Both the position numbers and the translations under genes were made by a program. This document shows positions 1-12,551 of a DNA stretch of 64,000 nucleotides, piece by piece. The stretch is from the NCBI RefSeq assembly GCF_000005505.3, contig NC_016131.3:43237355-43301354 (forward strand), written 5' to 3'. The stretch is from Brachypodium distachyon (lineage: Eukaryota > Streptophyta > Magnoliopsida > Poales > Poaceae). The notes beneath the pieces were generated by a model. The model searched no databases, had not been told where the DNA came from, and was given only the letters and a program-made list of their open reading frames with translations. The first letter of the stretch is position 1. Every line of letters starts with the position of its first letter.

Positions 1-1700
1 CTTCGATCACCCGATCGTGGTGGTCAGTGAGGCTCCACTGTCCAATATACTCAACAACCCGGAGGCAACTGGGCGAGTCGCCGAATGGGGGATCGAGCTC
101 TCCCCTCGTAACATAACTTACGAGCGGAGGAAATCCATCAAATCACAAGTCCTCCCCGACTTTATCGCCGAGTGGACAGAGGCCCAGACTCCGGGTCCGC
201 CTGACATGACCAGCTCGTGGACGATATACTTTGACGGGTCGAAGAGGCACGAAGGAGCCGGCGCCGGTATCGTCCTGATTTCACCCAGGGGCGACCGACT
301 GTGCTACGTGCTCCGAATGCACTTTCGTAACCCCTCCAACAATGAGGCTGAGTATGAAGCGCTTCTACACGGCATGCGCATGGCCAGAGCCTGCGGTGCT
401 ACCCGACTCATGATCTACAGCGACTCCTACCTGGTCATCCAGCAGAAAATGTGCGACGCTGTCTCTGAGACAAGGATCGCCTATCGCGAAGCCTACAACG
501 CGTTGGAGGCGCAATTCGAAGGATGCGAGCTTCGTCATATTGGCCGTGCCAGTAATGACGAGGCCGATCAGCTGGCTAACCTCGGCTCCACTCGAGCACC
601 CGTCCCGTCGGGAGTGTTCCTGGAGTCGATCCACCAGAGATCCATCTAGGAAAAGGGTGCTCCAACCCCCAAATCTTCGTCAAGCAAAGGAGTCGCGCTC
701 GACCCCGACCTCGTCGACTCACAAACACCAGCCACCCCAGAGGTCGAAAGTGGTGAAGAGGAGTCGGACGAGGTCCTCATGATCGAGCAAACCTGGATGC
801 AGCCGTTCATAGCATACATGACACGGCAGGAGCTTCCCAATGATGTGGCCGAGGCTCGTCGCATTGTACGACGCTCGAAGGCCTTTACCATCATCGAGGG
901 AGAACTCTACAAACGAAGCGTCACCGGTGTACTGCAACGTTGCATCGTACCCAAAGAAGGACGTGAGCCGCTACTTGACATCCACCAAGGCACTTGTGGA
1001 CCTCACGCAAGCAGCCACGCAATCGCGGCAAAGGCATTCCGAGCTGGATTCTACCGGCCAACCGCACTGCGTGACGCTGCCAACATCGTGACTCATTGTG
1101 AGGCATGTCCGATGTTCGCCTGCAAACCGCACGCGCCCACCTCGAAACTGAAGACAATTCCCTTGGCTTGGCCCTTCGCCCAATGGGGACTCGACATGGT
1201 GGGTCCACTGCGTAAATCCAAGGAGGGTGGCCACACCCTGGTCCTGGTCGCCATCGACAAGTTCTCCAAATGGATCGAGGCCATGCCGATTACCAACCAG
1301 GCAGGCACAACTGCCGTCACTTTCTTCCGCTCGATCGTCTTCCGTTTCGGAGTTCCGCACAACATCATCACCGACAACGGCTCCAACTTCATCTCCAGCG
1401 AGTTTCGGAATAAAGAAGATGGGGATACACCTCAATTACGCCTCCGTAGCGCACCCCAAAACCAATGGTCAAGTCGAAAATCAACGGCCTCCTTACCGTC
1501 GGAATAAAGAAACGACTCATGACTCCCCTGCACTGAGCAGCTGGAGCCTGGGTCGAGGAGTTACCCTCCGTCCTATGGAGCCTGCGGACGACTCCAAACG
1601 GCTGCACAAACTTTACACCGTTCTTCATGGTGTACGGCGCCGAGGCCGTCCTTCCTTTCGACGTCAGGTTCCACGCACCTCGAGCCGTAGATCTTCATGG
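1..1700 (+). mobile_element. Ty3/gypsy fragment (RNase H-integrase part)
   Basis: This is the forward-strand 3' part of a gypsy polyprotein, cut by the window edge on the left. It ends abruptly inside the integrase C-terminal region near 1690-1700. There the reading turns into the end of a gag region on the opposite strand. No 3' LTR is visible on this strand, so the piece is either the remnant of an inverted element or of a second element joined by recombination. Confidence 0.85.
2..1700 (+). pseudogene. gypsy RNase H + integrase, degenerate
   Basis: The frame is open from base 2 to about 1400, with one stop (TAG 647-649) and a frameshift near 1405. The RNase H domain shows its acidic residues in FDGS (about 230), NEAEYEALL, YSDSYLV and NDEADQLA (about 555). 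Downstream is the integrase zinc-binding segment, H-x3-H-type to CEAC (about 985-1120). The catalytic core follows: the first Asp in QWGLDMVG (about 1180), the second in ITDNGSNF (about 1370), and Glu in NGQVE (about 1465) after the frameshift. The frame stops matching after FHAPRA. Protease and reverse transcriptase would lie left of the window. Gypsy integrase inserts cDNA into the host genome; this copy cannot make an intact enzyme. Confidence 0.85.
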
Positions 1701-1714
1701 AGGTGCTCTTTTCA

Positions 1715-4228
1715 TCAGGTCGAGTGCCTGAGGGTTAAGTCGGCAACATGGTTTGCCAGGCGCAAGACTGCATGGTCCTCACGGAGGTGCTCGGGGAGCA
1801 AGGTGGAGTCGTCGTGAATACGTCCGACTCCGTTTTGTTGAGCGACGGTTGAGGTGATGGGCGAACGAGGACGGATGGTCGTCGACTTGAGGTTCTGCAC
1901 CTCCTCCCGTGCTCCTTCGGCTGTGGTAGCCGCTTGTACCATGCAGATATGGCCCATCGGGGTGGGATAGTATTCCTCAGTAACGAGCGCAGGCTCTGGT
2001 GGCGGCGCGCGTTGGACTGGATGAATTGCTCTGGCGAAGTTTGCCGGAAGTGGCGGTGCACCAATGGCCAAAGTCCCTGGTATGGGAGGTGGCAGAGGTG
2101 CAGCCATGCCCGTATTTGCGTACGGGTGAGTCCCTGGTACCTGCTAGAATCCAGCGTTCATAGCTGCCTGCTGGGTTCTTGCGATCTCGCTGTGCAGCTC
2201 TTTAAAGCGCCTACAGTCCATAAGCGAATGACCAGGCTTGATGTTGCGTTGTTCATCCTTGTAGACGTGAAAGGGGCAGGGAGCCGCTAGCTGCTGGGCG
2301 AGGCTCAGCTGCCCTCCTTCACGTGGCTTCCGCTGCCACTGCCGTTTGCGCTTGTCGGCTCCGGAGAACCGACCGGAGTGGCTCCTCCCATCTCTGGAGC
2401 CGAAACCGGCTGCAACAAACTCCGGGGTGTTGGCTTCTTCGAAAGCGCGGCCCTTGCGTTTCCTCCTGCGCTCGTGGCCGCGGTCGTCGTCGCCGTCGGG
2501 GGATCGGCGTCGCTCATTGCGTACCGAGTCATCACCATCGGCCCATCGGTTCGCTATCTTCATCGAGTAGTTGATGGTAGCAGGTCAGACTCGACCCAGT
2601 TCTTCCTTGAGCTCGACTCGCCGGAGTCCCCGCTTGAATGCGTCGATTGCACTCTCGTCGGAGATCTCCTCGGCCGCGTGCTTGGTGTTGGTCCACCGCT
2701 GGATGTAGGAACGGATGGACTCGCCTTATCGCTGAGAGCAGGCTCGGAATTCCTCCAGTGAGACTGGACGCTTGTATGTTGACCTGAAATTGCGAGTAAA
2801 AGCTTGCACCAACTCGTCCCAGGAGGCGTCTCCACTGGGAAGGCTGTTTAGCCAGGTGCGTGCTGGCCCCCTGAGTTGGAGCTGTATGCACTGCATGGCA
2901 GTGGTGCGGGAGCCACCCTGGTAGCGGATTCCGGTGAGGTAGTCCTCCAACCAGGTTCTCGGCTCCAGGGTGCCGTCGTACTTGGCCAAGTCAGACGGTG
3001 GTTTGAAGTTTCGCGGCATCCGGGTGCGGCGACTGAAGCATGGTGCTCCGCATACCTCGAAGTCGAGGTCTAACTCGGAGGAGTAATCGCGACGATCGAC
3101 TCGGCGATTGCGGTCGCGTTCTTTGACCCGAGGGGGCGTCTCCAGTGCTGGGCGGGGGTCTCTCCTCAGTCGTGGAGAACGGTGCTCGCGACGGGTCGCG
3201 TCGGGAGGTGGAGTCATGACCCGGCTTGTTCTTCGGCCGCGAGGCTCCTAGCTGATGCAGGAGGCTCCCGCCTTGTTCAAGCTCGCCAGGATCTGCCTGT
3301 GGACGTCGGACCGCGGGTCTCCTTCCGGCGGTTGGATCGTCCGAAGGTAGGTACCGGCCGCGAGGATGGCGGCTTGCGGGGTTTCGGGGATCATGTCACC
3401 TCGATCGTCGACCGTCAAGAAACTCGACTCAAGGTTCCGAGTGGTTCGGTCGCCGGCCGGCATCCTGTTGAGTCGGTTCCTGCGGTGAGTTCGCCTGCGA
3501 GGGGACGAGTCACGAGATGATTCGCTGAGCGAGTCCTCTCAAGTCATTCGTCGTGCTTGTTCTTCGTGCTGCCTCCTCGCCAGGTCGAGGTCCTGTCTTT
3601 CTTTGACCAGATCCCCACGGGCCTGGAGGAGACAACTGTTGAAGAGTTGCAACTCTGCGGCAGTAGGGTTGGTTATGGCTACTCCAGAGTTGATGGCTTC
3701 CCGGACGCGAGCCGTCTCCTCTGGAGTGCAGTTGTTCTGTGCTGTCTGAGGGTCAGCGGCAGTCGTCATGAAGACCTGAGCAATGTTGCTCTGAGCCTCC
3801 GAGTCGTTGCCGTCGTGGCAACTTTCTTGATCAGAGCAGTCGCCAGCGTTGCTAGGGACGGGGCTTCCTACTGGAAAAGATTGTTCCGATCCGGTAGAGA
3901 ACAGATCGGGGTCCGATTTCCTAACGCTACTGGGGCGTGAGGTATCGGAGGTCGAGAGTGACCTGACCGCCGCGAAGGGTCGAGGCTCCTCGAGTGGGGG
4001 CGCGATGAGATCTGGGAATTGCAGGATTCCAGTCTCGTCGGCCCGTATGTGGTAATCTCCGAACGTGAGATCGACGCTAGACTGCAGTGAGTCGAAGGCC
4101 GCGCGTCTGGCCGGTGAATGAGCGGTGAAGTGGAAGGAGCCGAGAGTCATCGACTCTGCCTGAATGGATGACTCGCCTGATGAAGACGAGGCCGCTGGAG
4201 TCGTAGATCCAACACGCGTCTTCCCCAT
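1715..4228 (-). pseudogene. gypsy gag polyprotein, degenerate
   Basis: The frame starts at a reverse ATG at 4228, inside the primer-binding site (MGKTRVGSTT), and runs through a Ser-rich leader to about 3540. After frame changes it continues through an Arg-rich segment (about 3217-3000) into the retrotransposon gag core (about 3020-2730: MPRNFKPPSDLAKYDG, then RTWLNSLPSGDASWDELV). Next come a basic linker, HSLMDCRRFKELHSEI (about 2200) and a Pro-rich tail to 1715. Gag would form the nucleocapsid particle. At least three frame breaks exist, near 3500, 2760 and 2150. Confidence 0.75.
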
Positions 4229-4240
4229 GGTCAGCGCCAA
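4221..4240 (-). other. primer-binding site of reverse gypsy element
   Basis: On the reverse strand this reads TTGGCGCTGACCATGGGGAA, directly after the LTR end. It has the TGGCGC start expected for a tRNA 3'-end complement. The tRNA species was not assigned. A related motif (TGACGCCGACCGTGGGGA) occupies the same place in the gypsy element at 38359-51005. Confidence 0.7.
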
Positions 4241-4741
4241 TGACGAGGGGTTACCTTCGACAATGCCCATCTTGATGAGCTTTAGATCAGGGAGAAGACA
4301 CGTAGCGTGCGTATCGGCGACTCCGTCGGCTAACAAGGACACAAAGGACACGATTTACCCAGGTTCAGGGCCCTCGAAAGGTAATACCCCTACGTCCTGC
4401 TTGTCTGAGCTTGATATTGACGATGAGATTACAATGGAGCCGTGGAGGCTAGGGTGCGCAGAGTTGATCTGGCGAGGATGGGTGTATGCGGTGTATGCGC
4501 ATGGTGTTCGATCTGTGTTGGCTCCCCCCTCCTAGTCCTTTATATATGGAGGAGTCTAGATCTCAAGGAGAGTCCAAGCCTATTACAATGGCAAGATATG
4601 CTAAGTTTAAAGCTTTCTTATCTCCAGTCGTCGAGATTGGCATGTTGACTCCAGGAGTTGTAGTCGTCCTTCTCATGGACCCCATAGTGGGCCATGATGG
4701 GTATCTTCGAGTTGAGTACATGATTAGTCATAACCACGTCA
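4241..4741 (-). repeat. 5' LTR of the reverse gypsy element
   Basis: The 501-bp LTR is bounded by perfect 5-bp inverted termini, TGACG at 4241 and CGTCA at 4741. A primer-binding site lies immediately inside it (4221-4240). It contains a TATATA motif near 4541-4546. No second copy is in the window, so the right boundary rests on the termini and on the point where LINE coding sequence resumes. Confidence 0.75.
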
Positions 4742-7700
4742 GTACCCACTGGCAGAGCTGTCCCATCTGCATGGGGTGACGTCGGACCACTCACCGATTC
4801 ACCTAGTTTTCAAGCCGGTTGAGCAGCCACGTAACAACCGGCAGATATTCAGGTATGAAGTGATGTGGGAGTCTTGTGAGGCTTTTGATCCTTTCCTGAA
4901 ACAGAAGTGGTAGGAGGGAGGCGATTGCATGTCCACAGCTGGAGTTAATGCGAAGCTGCGGGCGCTGTCGGGTGAACTAACCCAATGGAATCAGACCACC
5001 TTTGGCAACGTGCGACGCCAGATTAATCAACTCAAGGTGGAACTTGAACATTATCGGTCGGCCCCCGGCAGAGTGGGACCGTCGTATGAAGAAATCAAGA
5101 TTGTGGAGAGACTTTCTGAACTCTACTATAGGGAGGAATTGATGTGGAAGCAGCGTTCCCGCATTCAGTGGCTGGCCGAGGGCGATAAAAATACTTGTTT
5201 CTTTCACCAGCGAGCGAGTAGACGAAAGAAGAAAAACAAAATCACAAGCCTGAAGCGAGAAGATGGGACGACTGCTCTGGATGAGAGGGAGATGTGCGAG
5301 ATGACAAGGGAATTTTATTCCCAGTTTTATACGTCTGAGGGAACTCATAATATGCAGGAGATTCTCGACACAGTACCGAGGAGAGTGTCGAGCCTGATGA
5401 ATGAGGAGCTGATAGCACCTTATAGTACGGACGAGGTGAAGGAAGCGTTGTTCCAGATGTTCCCGACAAAAGCACCGGGTCCGGACGGCTACCCGGCACA
5501 TTTTTTCCAGAGGAATTGGGACCTTTGTGGGGCTGAAGTAATCACAGTTGTGCTTCGGATTTTGGGTGGAGAAGATGACCTGGAGGATATCACTAACACT
5601 TTCATTGTCCTCATTCCGAAAGTGGTGAGCCCGTCCGAGCTAGGTCAGTTCCGTCCTATTAGCTTGTGCAATGTCATTTATAAAATTGCTTCCAAAGTTC
5701 TCACTATCAGGTTGAAAAAGATTCTTCCCGAGATTATATCGCAGGAGCAGTCGGCCTTTGTGCCAGGGCGATTGATCACGGATAACATTATTACAGCATA
5801 CGAGTGCTTGCATTTTATGAAACGAAATTCTGCTATAAAGCATCGGCATTGTGCTCTAAAGCTGGACATGCGGAAGGCCTATGATCGTGTCGAGTGGTCG
5901 TATCTTCAGGCGATCATGATCAAGCTGGGCTTTGATACGAGATGGATAGCACTGATCATGTCTCGTTCTCAGTGTTGTTCAATGGGGCGCCCATGACCTC
6001 TTTCAAGCCGTCCAGGGGAATTCGCCAAGGAGATCCCATCTCTCCATACTTGTTTCTACTAGCAGCAGAGGGCCTGTCGTGCCTCCTAAAATCTAGAAGT
6101 TTACTTCTATCATCAAGCCTGGAAGGTATATGGGTGGCGAGCTCCGCTCCGGTGGTTAACCATCTTCTCTTTGCCGATGATAGCCTGTTGTTTGTGAAAG
6201 CGAGTGCGGAAGGTGCTCAGGATGTTATGGTGGCCCTTGATACTTACTATCATGCCTCTGGACAGCGAGTCAATTTGGACAAGTGTTCGGTCTTTTTTAG
6301 CAAAGGTTGCCCGAATGTGATCCGTGAGGAGATGAAGGACATCCTGAATATCCACAATGAATCGTTGAGCGAGAAGTATTTGGGAATGCCCTCTGATGTT
6401 GGTCGGTCTACTAGTGGAGCTTTCAATGAAGGACCGAGTCTGGAAGCGGGTCCAAGGATGGATGGAGCATACTCTATCTGTAGGCGGAAAGGAGATTTTA
6501 ATTAAGTCGGTCGCTCAGGCTATACCGACATATTCCATGGCCTGCTTCAGATTGCCGCGCGGCCTGTGTCAAAATATAAATGGCATGCTGCAGAATTTTT
6601 GTTGGGGGAGCAGAGATGGAAAACGGAAGACTTGTTGGGTCTCGTGGGAGGAGATGACGTCGCCGAAATATGCAGGCGGGATGGGCTTTCGCGATATAGA
6701 ATTATTCAATCTTGCCCTCCTTGCTCGGCAAGCTTATCGGCTGCTACAAAATCCGGAGTCACTCAGTGCGAGGATCCTCAAATCTGTTTATTTTCCAAGC
6801 TGCGAATTGTTGGAAGCGGAGACAGGCTCACACCCGTCACAAATTTGGAGGTCGATCGTTGACGGACGTGATGTGCTGAAGTAAGGCTTGATCAAACGGA
6901 TTGGCACGGGGGAGCTCACTCATGCGTGGAACGACAATTGGATCCCGCGGAATGCCTCCCTCCGACCTATTGCCAGTCGTAGGCAGGACCCGCCTGTGCG
7001 GGTCGCGGATTTCATTGGTTCTACCTTGGCAACTTTGAATATGCCTATGCTTGAGGAGTATTTTCTGCAGATGGGTGTGGAGTTCATCCGCACTATTCCT
7101 ATTTGCACCAGACGTGTGGATGATTTCTGGGCGTGGCACTACGAGCGCCCGGGTCTGTTTTCAGTCCGCTCGGCTTACCGGATGCTAGTCAATACGAAGA
7201 GGAGACGGGAGGCGTGGCTGGATGGAAAAGCGACACCTTCTGATCATGCCAGTGAAGAGAACAATTGGACTGCCCTATGGAAGGTTGACGTCCTGTCAAA
7301 ATTGAGAGTCTTCCTCTGGCGCCTGGCGAAGAGATCCATACCCACAAGCGATGTCCGGCATAGGCGAAACATGGCGCCGACGAGCGCCTGCGCCATCTGC
7401 GGAGAGGATGATTCGTGGAGGCACTCCCTGCTTGAGTGCACGATGAGCAGGATTGTCTGGGCCCTTGCACCGGACGCCATGACTGAGCACATGGGGCACA
7501 CCATGGAACCTGACGCGAAGCAGTGGGTTTTTGCTATGATCTCCTCACTGCAGCACGACGAGCTCACTCGATGTTTTGTTACTTTATGGGCTATCTGGTA
7601 TGCGCGAAGGAAAGCTATACATGAGGGAATTTTCCAGAGCCCTTTATCGACGCACTCCTTCGTCGAGGCGTTCATCCGTGACTTGGATGCCCCACCTCCA

Positions 7701-8250
7701 AGGAGCGGTGTGGCGAGAGCGCCCCGCCAGCCGGAAGTGACGAGGTGCTGGCTTCCTCCGCCGCCGGGTTTCTCCAAGATCAATGTAGATGCTGCTGTGG
7801 CAAAGGAAGGAAATACTGGTTCGGTCGCTGCCGTTTGCAGAGACGAATCAGGTCTTCTCCTGGGCTCCTCATCGATGGTGGTCTCAGGTCTTACCGATCC
7901 CGGTACGTTGGAAGCTCTGGCCTGCCACGAGACCCTAGCATTGGCTGATGATCTACAGCTAACACATATTTGGGTTGCCTCCGACTGCCGGAAGTGATCA
8001 AGGCCATGGAAGGTGATCACCGTGGTCGCTTCACTGTGGCTCTGCAAGAGATAAAGCTGCATTCGTTGAGTTTTGCTTCGGTCAGCTTCGTGCATGAACA
8101 CAGATCGTCCAATATGGAAGCACACTAGCCAGGGCGTCGACGTCTCGTCCTGTTGGTCACCACATTTGGCTTGTTGAATCGCCAGACTTTTTTTGTATTC
8201 CTATGAACATTTCTGAGTAATAATGTGGCGTCCTTTTCCCTCAAAAAAAA
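4742..8250 (+). mobile_element. LINE (L1-like), 3' two thirds
   Basis: This forward-strand non-LTR retrotransposon begins mid-way through its endonuclease domain. It is interrupted there by the gypsy LTR ending at 4741. It runs through reverse transcriptase, zinc-binding and RNase H domains to a short A-rich tail, TCAAAAAAAA (about 8242-8250). The missing 5' part would lie on the far side of the gypsy insertion, left of the window. Confidence 0.85.
4779..8220 (+). pseudogene. LINE ORF2: endonuclease end, RT, zf-RVT, RNase H
   Basis: The first recognisable motif is TSDHSPIHLV (4779-4808), the end of the apurinic-type endonuclease. The RT region has KAPGPDGYPAHFF (about 5470), FRPISLCNVIYK (about 5650), LDMRKAYDRVEW (about 5860), GIRQGDPISPYLF (about 6020) and the catalytic FADD at 6170-6181. 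A zf-RVT domain (CAICGEDDSWRHSLLEC, about 7390) is followed by an RNase H domain (INVDAAV about 7780, VASDC about 7975). Frame breaks occur near 5960, 6430, 6880 and 7997. This protein normally carries out target-primed reverse transcription; the copy is dead. Confidence 0.85.
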
Positions 8251-11080
8251 TTTAGCTCAGTCAGCGGGTCAACGTTGATTCAAATAATTGCCCGGGCAAG
8301 CCACTCACTCAAACTCCTCAGCTTTCATCATCGTCTCCATCCTGCAAGAGGAGAAGAAGGTCCCATCCCCCACACCTTTTCTGAGATGACGGCTGTTATT
8401 TTCTAAGGAGATCTCTCCCTATCTTTCCCCCTTTCTCTGTCACTCTGACAAAACCCAATGTATTGATTCTGGTACCTTTGCTGTTTGGTGAGGAATCTAT
8501 CAATCACACAGGGAGTGGAGTGGAGGGATGGAGTCAGAGTCCCAATGGTAAGAAGGAATCATCAGTCTTGATGCCCCCAATAATTCCCACTTTTTCATGT
8601 GCCTTCCCCTCTGTAAAGACGATGAGGGGAGGGAGGAAATTTAGCTGGATATGTGTAGTGGTGAGGTGACACTTGTGTCCCCCTGACCATCATTTTACAG
8701 TGGAGCTCATATGTAGTCACTGGACAGTTGTAGGTGCTGGTGTCCACTGCAAATGGCAGGTGTTGTTGGCTAGGAGGAGAAAGTTGAGAGTAACATCTCA
8801 GGGGCCATGCCCTCGGGCAAGCACTTGACTGATTTGATGGGTCTTGTTAACTCGCATATATATCGGTCTTTGTCACCCCGTGAATCACAAATTCACAATC
8901 CCCTCTTCTTCTTTTCTAGTTTTCTACTCCTTTCTTTAATTAGGTGATGCAGCAAATGGAACTTTGGAAATTACCATAGATTGCTGTTGTTGAGTTTAGG
9001 TTCAATGTGCAATTCAGGGGAGTATCTATGTACGTTTGTGGAGTAAAAACTGCATCTTTAACAGTAACCAATTCCTGCATCTGCACCAGCACTGTCTGTT
9101 TAGACCTGGAAAGTATCTCAATATGAAACCATGCATGCAATGCACATGCCAATAAATGATAAGGGTGTGTATCACAAGCTTGCCGATGTGTTGGACTGTG
9201 ATACAATGTGATTAGTTCTTTATTAGGTGTGTTTCACCTGGAATTATATCGAGTTCCTGCATGACACGCATAGATTGTTTTTGTAGGCTGCGGGGCCTGA
9301 ATCCAGATCTTCCCAAATTATTATCTGGTATCTTTGACCAGCCATAGCGTTGGCGGCATGCATGTGTCACAATGCGATCTATGATTAGCTGGTACGACTC
9401 TCGGCCGGCTAGGTTCCCTTCATTTTGAGATTCCAGTTACCACGAAAGAAACGGTACAATTGCCATTATCCTGCAACATCATTACATACCGAAGTGCACT
9501 TCTTGCTTGTGTTTTGCAGAGGATGAAACTTCAGAGTTTAGCGTTGCGTGAAAAGGATCAAAACGTAGAGCCTGCCCCTTGAAGGCCCCAGAGTTCCAAA
9601 CTAATTTCCCCTGAACTTTGATCGAAAAGTATGGCCCAATCCCTATGTGCTTATGTGAGACTGGGAGCAATGGTCAATTGGGCATCACATCTTCCATTGT
9701 TTCCTCGTTCCAAATGGTGAACCTAATTCAGTCTCCAGGAAGGGGCCCTTTTTTTAGCTCCTCTCAGTCGCTAACATTGACTAGCTAGCCAGGAAGGCGC
9801 ATGTGGCAAGCTTGCTGCAAAACGCCAATCTATTTCGTGTTCTCCTCCCCGTTTGTTTTTCTTTTAAAAAAATCAGGACATCCTTCGGCACATAAAGCCG
9901 ATGTATTAGTGCAAGGTGTCATACAACAAGAAGAAGTAATAAATATTCAAAAGCCAAAATACAAGCTTAAAAAAATCTGCATTAAACCTGTAGTTAGCAT
10001 TTCAAATAAACCGGCTAAATAACTTCCGAACGACCATCTGTAACCCGTCAAGTACAAACCATGTACAAATTCAATGTCTTTTCAAAAACAGGTACGAATC
10101 CAATACACTACCAGACGAATGACCTGAAAAAAAAAATTTAAAAGAAATCTTGTGGAAAAACAAGATCGTTGTGATAATTTTAAATGGATACGACCAATAC
10201 CGTATACATACAGGCCGGGAATTTTCCTCTTTTTGAAAAAAATACGATATGAGAAAAGCTCATGAAAAGCTCGGCAAGCCATCCCAAGCCAACCTCCTCG
10301 TCGCCCATGCACACGCAGACAGAAAACACGTAGGTTCATGGCCAGACACATGCACCAGTAGGCACTTGATAGTTCAGAGTCACCTTCTCCATGACTCCAT
10401 CCCTCTCCTCTATCCACACCCATCCATCCATCCACCATGCCGATTTAAATGCTGTCGCTGTCGAGGCACAGCAAACGGGGGTGGGGGAAAACAACAGTGG
10501 ACAATTAAAATCCAAAGGAGAATCCATTGACAGCCACTGTTCAGTGCATTTGCTGCTGCGGCGGCAGGAGGAGTAGGGCCGGCCACCGCTGCCGATAGAG
10601 CGAGCAAGAAAGAAAGCAGGGGAAAAAGTGCACTCTGGCGAGGCGAGCTGGCAAGAAATTCGCAATGGTCAGGGGGCTGGGCAGGCAGGCCAGTATGCAC
10701 GGTTCTGTTAGATGTGGAAAGTGTTGCATGCCTGACTGATGCACAGGCTGGGCTGACCATGATAAGCTTTCTTTCTTTCTTTCTTTCTTTCTTACCTTCT
10801 TTCATCAGGTCCTTTAAAGGTGAATAGGTGATGCTGATAAGCTTCAGCCTTCTCAGAAATTTTATGTATGGAAGTTTCAGCTTTTTGGAGTGACCAGCTG
10901 AGAAATGCTTGAGCTCCATGACCCTGTTGCCATCTACAAACAATCATGAGGAGTTGAGCATACATACCAGTTCGATCGGGTGCATGTGCTGTAGAAAACG
11001 TCAACTCGTTGTTATATTTTTTTATCTCCTGCTAAGTGACTTTCTATTATACGTATCCACATGCTTTTTAGATATTGATA
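8251..11080. other. gene-free interval
   Basis: No convincing coding sequence, LTR pair or splice-supported exon was found. The interval has pyrimidine-rich and AT-rich non-coding sequence plus a (TTTC)n microsatellite. A TATATATAT tract lies near 8857. Short open frames here have no recognisable domains. Confidence 0.5.
10767..10793. repeat. (TTTC)n microsatellite
   Basis: About seven uninterrupted copies of a CTTT tetranucleotide. No associated gene. Confidence 0.9.
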
Positions 11081-11177
11081 TTTTCTCTGTCCAATAAAGG
11101 ATGTCTCAACTTTGACTAAATTTGAATGCAAACTTGAATTTGACAAATTTGAAACATCTTTTGTTGGACGGAGGGAG
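11081..11177. mobile_element. Stowaway-like MITE
   Basis: The 97-bp element has a right terminus GTTGGACGGAGGGAG and an eroded left terminus CTCTGTCCAATAAAGGATG that is its inverted complement. It is bordered by TA on each side (11079-11080 and 11178-11179), the Stowaway target duplication. The interior is AT-rich and partly palindromic. Confidence 0.75.
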
Positions 11178-11179
11178 TA

Positions 11180-12340
11180 CATTCATATTTGAGCAAATTT
11201 GAGTCATATTAATTAATATGGAAAGGAGAAGTTAAAAATAATAATTCTGCATCGTGTTATGGGGGATCCAGATTTTTCAGACGGTCCCCCAGCAGGCTCA
11301 TTTTTCGATAAAGGTATCTTTTATTGAACTTAAAAGTCGCATCAAGAAGATACATCCAGCAAGTTCGCACCTGGCCTCTGCATAGCAAGATGCACACAGC
11401 CCAACAAATCCGTATGAAAACGAAAAGTAAAAATCTTAATACACCCGACAAGAAAGACACTAAAAAGCTTGCAGCCGCAGTTTACGCTGCCACCCATTGC
11501 GGGTAAAAACCTCCTTGAGGGCTCACTCCACTTGAATACAGACAGACATAACCAAAGGCCTGTCCACTTCCGTTACAGTAACACCCAAGAACGGAGCCAA
11601 TGGGTACACTGGAAAATAACCTAAGAAGAGATGGAGATTGTCGGTCATGGTTAAAAATAACGTCGTTCCTGCAGGCTCATAAAGACGTGTACGTATATAT
11701 GATGTTCATCCATCGCATGTCATGAACAGGTGGCCCCTATACGTGCTGAAACGTACCAATCATGCACCTGGGCTAAGTGCCGGGACAATTACGAGTTTTC
11801 ATTTGGCAAGTAAGTTTGTCTTTTCCTCGAGCAACAGCAAAGCATAAAAGTTTCAAACTAGGCCACTGCTCTCTTTGACTCGTTCGCAGCGGCTCGGTCG
11901 ATCCGCGGCGGTGGTTTTCGGCCACTGTGTGCATGCACGCACAGATATTAATTGCCGGCTGGACTCATCGTCGCCGGTGGCTTGCTGAGTTTTGTCGCGA
12001 CGAGCTTAAATCTGGGCCGAGCATCCACCTGGTTGCTGGGGAAGAGGACTGATGTGATAGAGAATAGCATCATGATATCTGTATGTCTGATCCGTCATCC
12101 GTGCATTTGCTGAAAATGACACGCTCTGTACGGGGGCGGCATCTTCGCCCGGGTGATTCCGGGGAAAACAGAGAGGGTGATATCCAGTATCCACTGCGTG
12201 AGCACACAGGCGCACGGGGCGCGAGAGTGCTCCCCGCAAAGACGTGGTACACACTAATGTAGAGTAAATTTAAACTGACTTTCTAAATTGCAGAGAATTT
12301 TTACTAGTATTGGATTTTTGTCGATCAGATATTTAAATAT
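11180..12340. other. gene-free interval, possible repeat debris
   Basis: A segment near 11300-11520 (starting TTTCGATAAAGG) resembles the tail of a dispersed repeat, but no family could be assigned. The remainder, to the LINE target duplication at 12341, shows nothing supportable. Confidence 0.35.
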
Positions 12341-12355
12341 AGATTTCAAATTGAT
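12341..12355. repeat. LINE target-site duplication, left copy
   Basis: AGATTTCAAATTGAT, identical to 18018-18032. It abuts the LINE poly(A) complement. Confidence 0.9.
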
Positions 12356-12551
12356 TTTTTGGACCCAGTAGGTCATCCCACCGATTTCATTTAAAGAAAC
12401 CGCCAACAGTTTTACAATAGTTCAAACAAAAGAAAGCAAAAACAAGTGACTTAACAATGGTTCAACAGCGGGAAACAACAAACTATCTTCCAGCAAAACA
12501 AAGTCGAGCAACACAATAATGCCAGAACACCCAAACAGCAACAGCGTTTCT

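Larger units (their letters stand above)
1701..4741 (-). mobile_element. Ty3/gypsy 5' part: LTR, PBS and gag, reverse strand
   Basis: Read on the reverse strand, this is a 501-bp LTR (4741-4241), a primer-binding site and a long gag region that ends near 1715. Protease and reverse transcriptase are absent. The outer LTR end at 4741 borders LINE coding sequence, so the element inserted into that LINE. The inner end joins, head to head, the forward integrase piece. Confidence 0.8.

Noticed and set aside
7244..8125. 293-codon reverse-strand open frame
   Set aside because: Antisense to LINE zf-RVT and RNase H coding; no recognisable motif.
10410..10943. 177-codon reverse frame with a KEGKKERKKERK tract
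   Set aside because: The repetitive Lys/Glu part is the translated (CTTT)n microsatellite; no domain or splice support.
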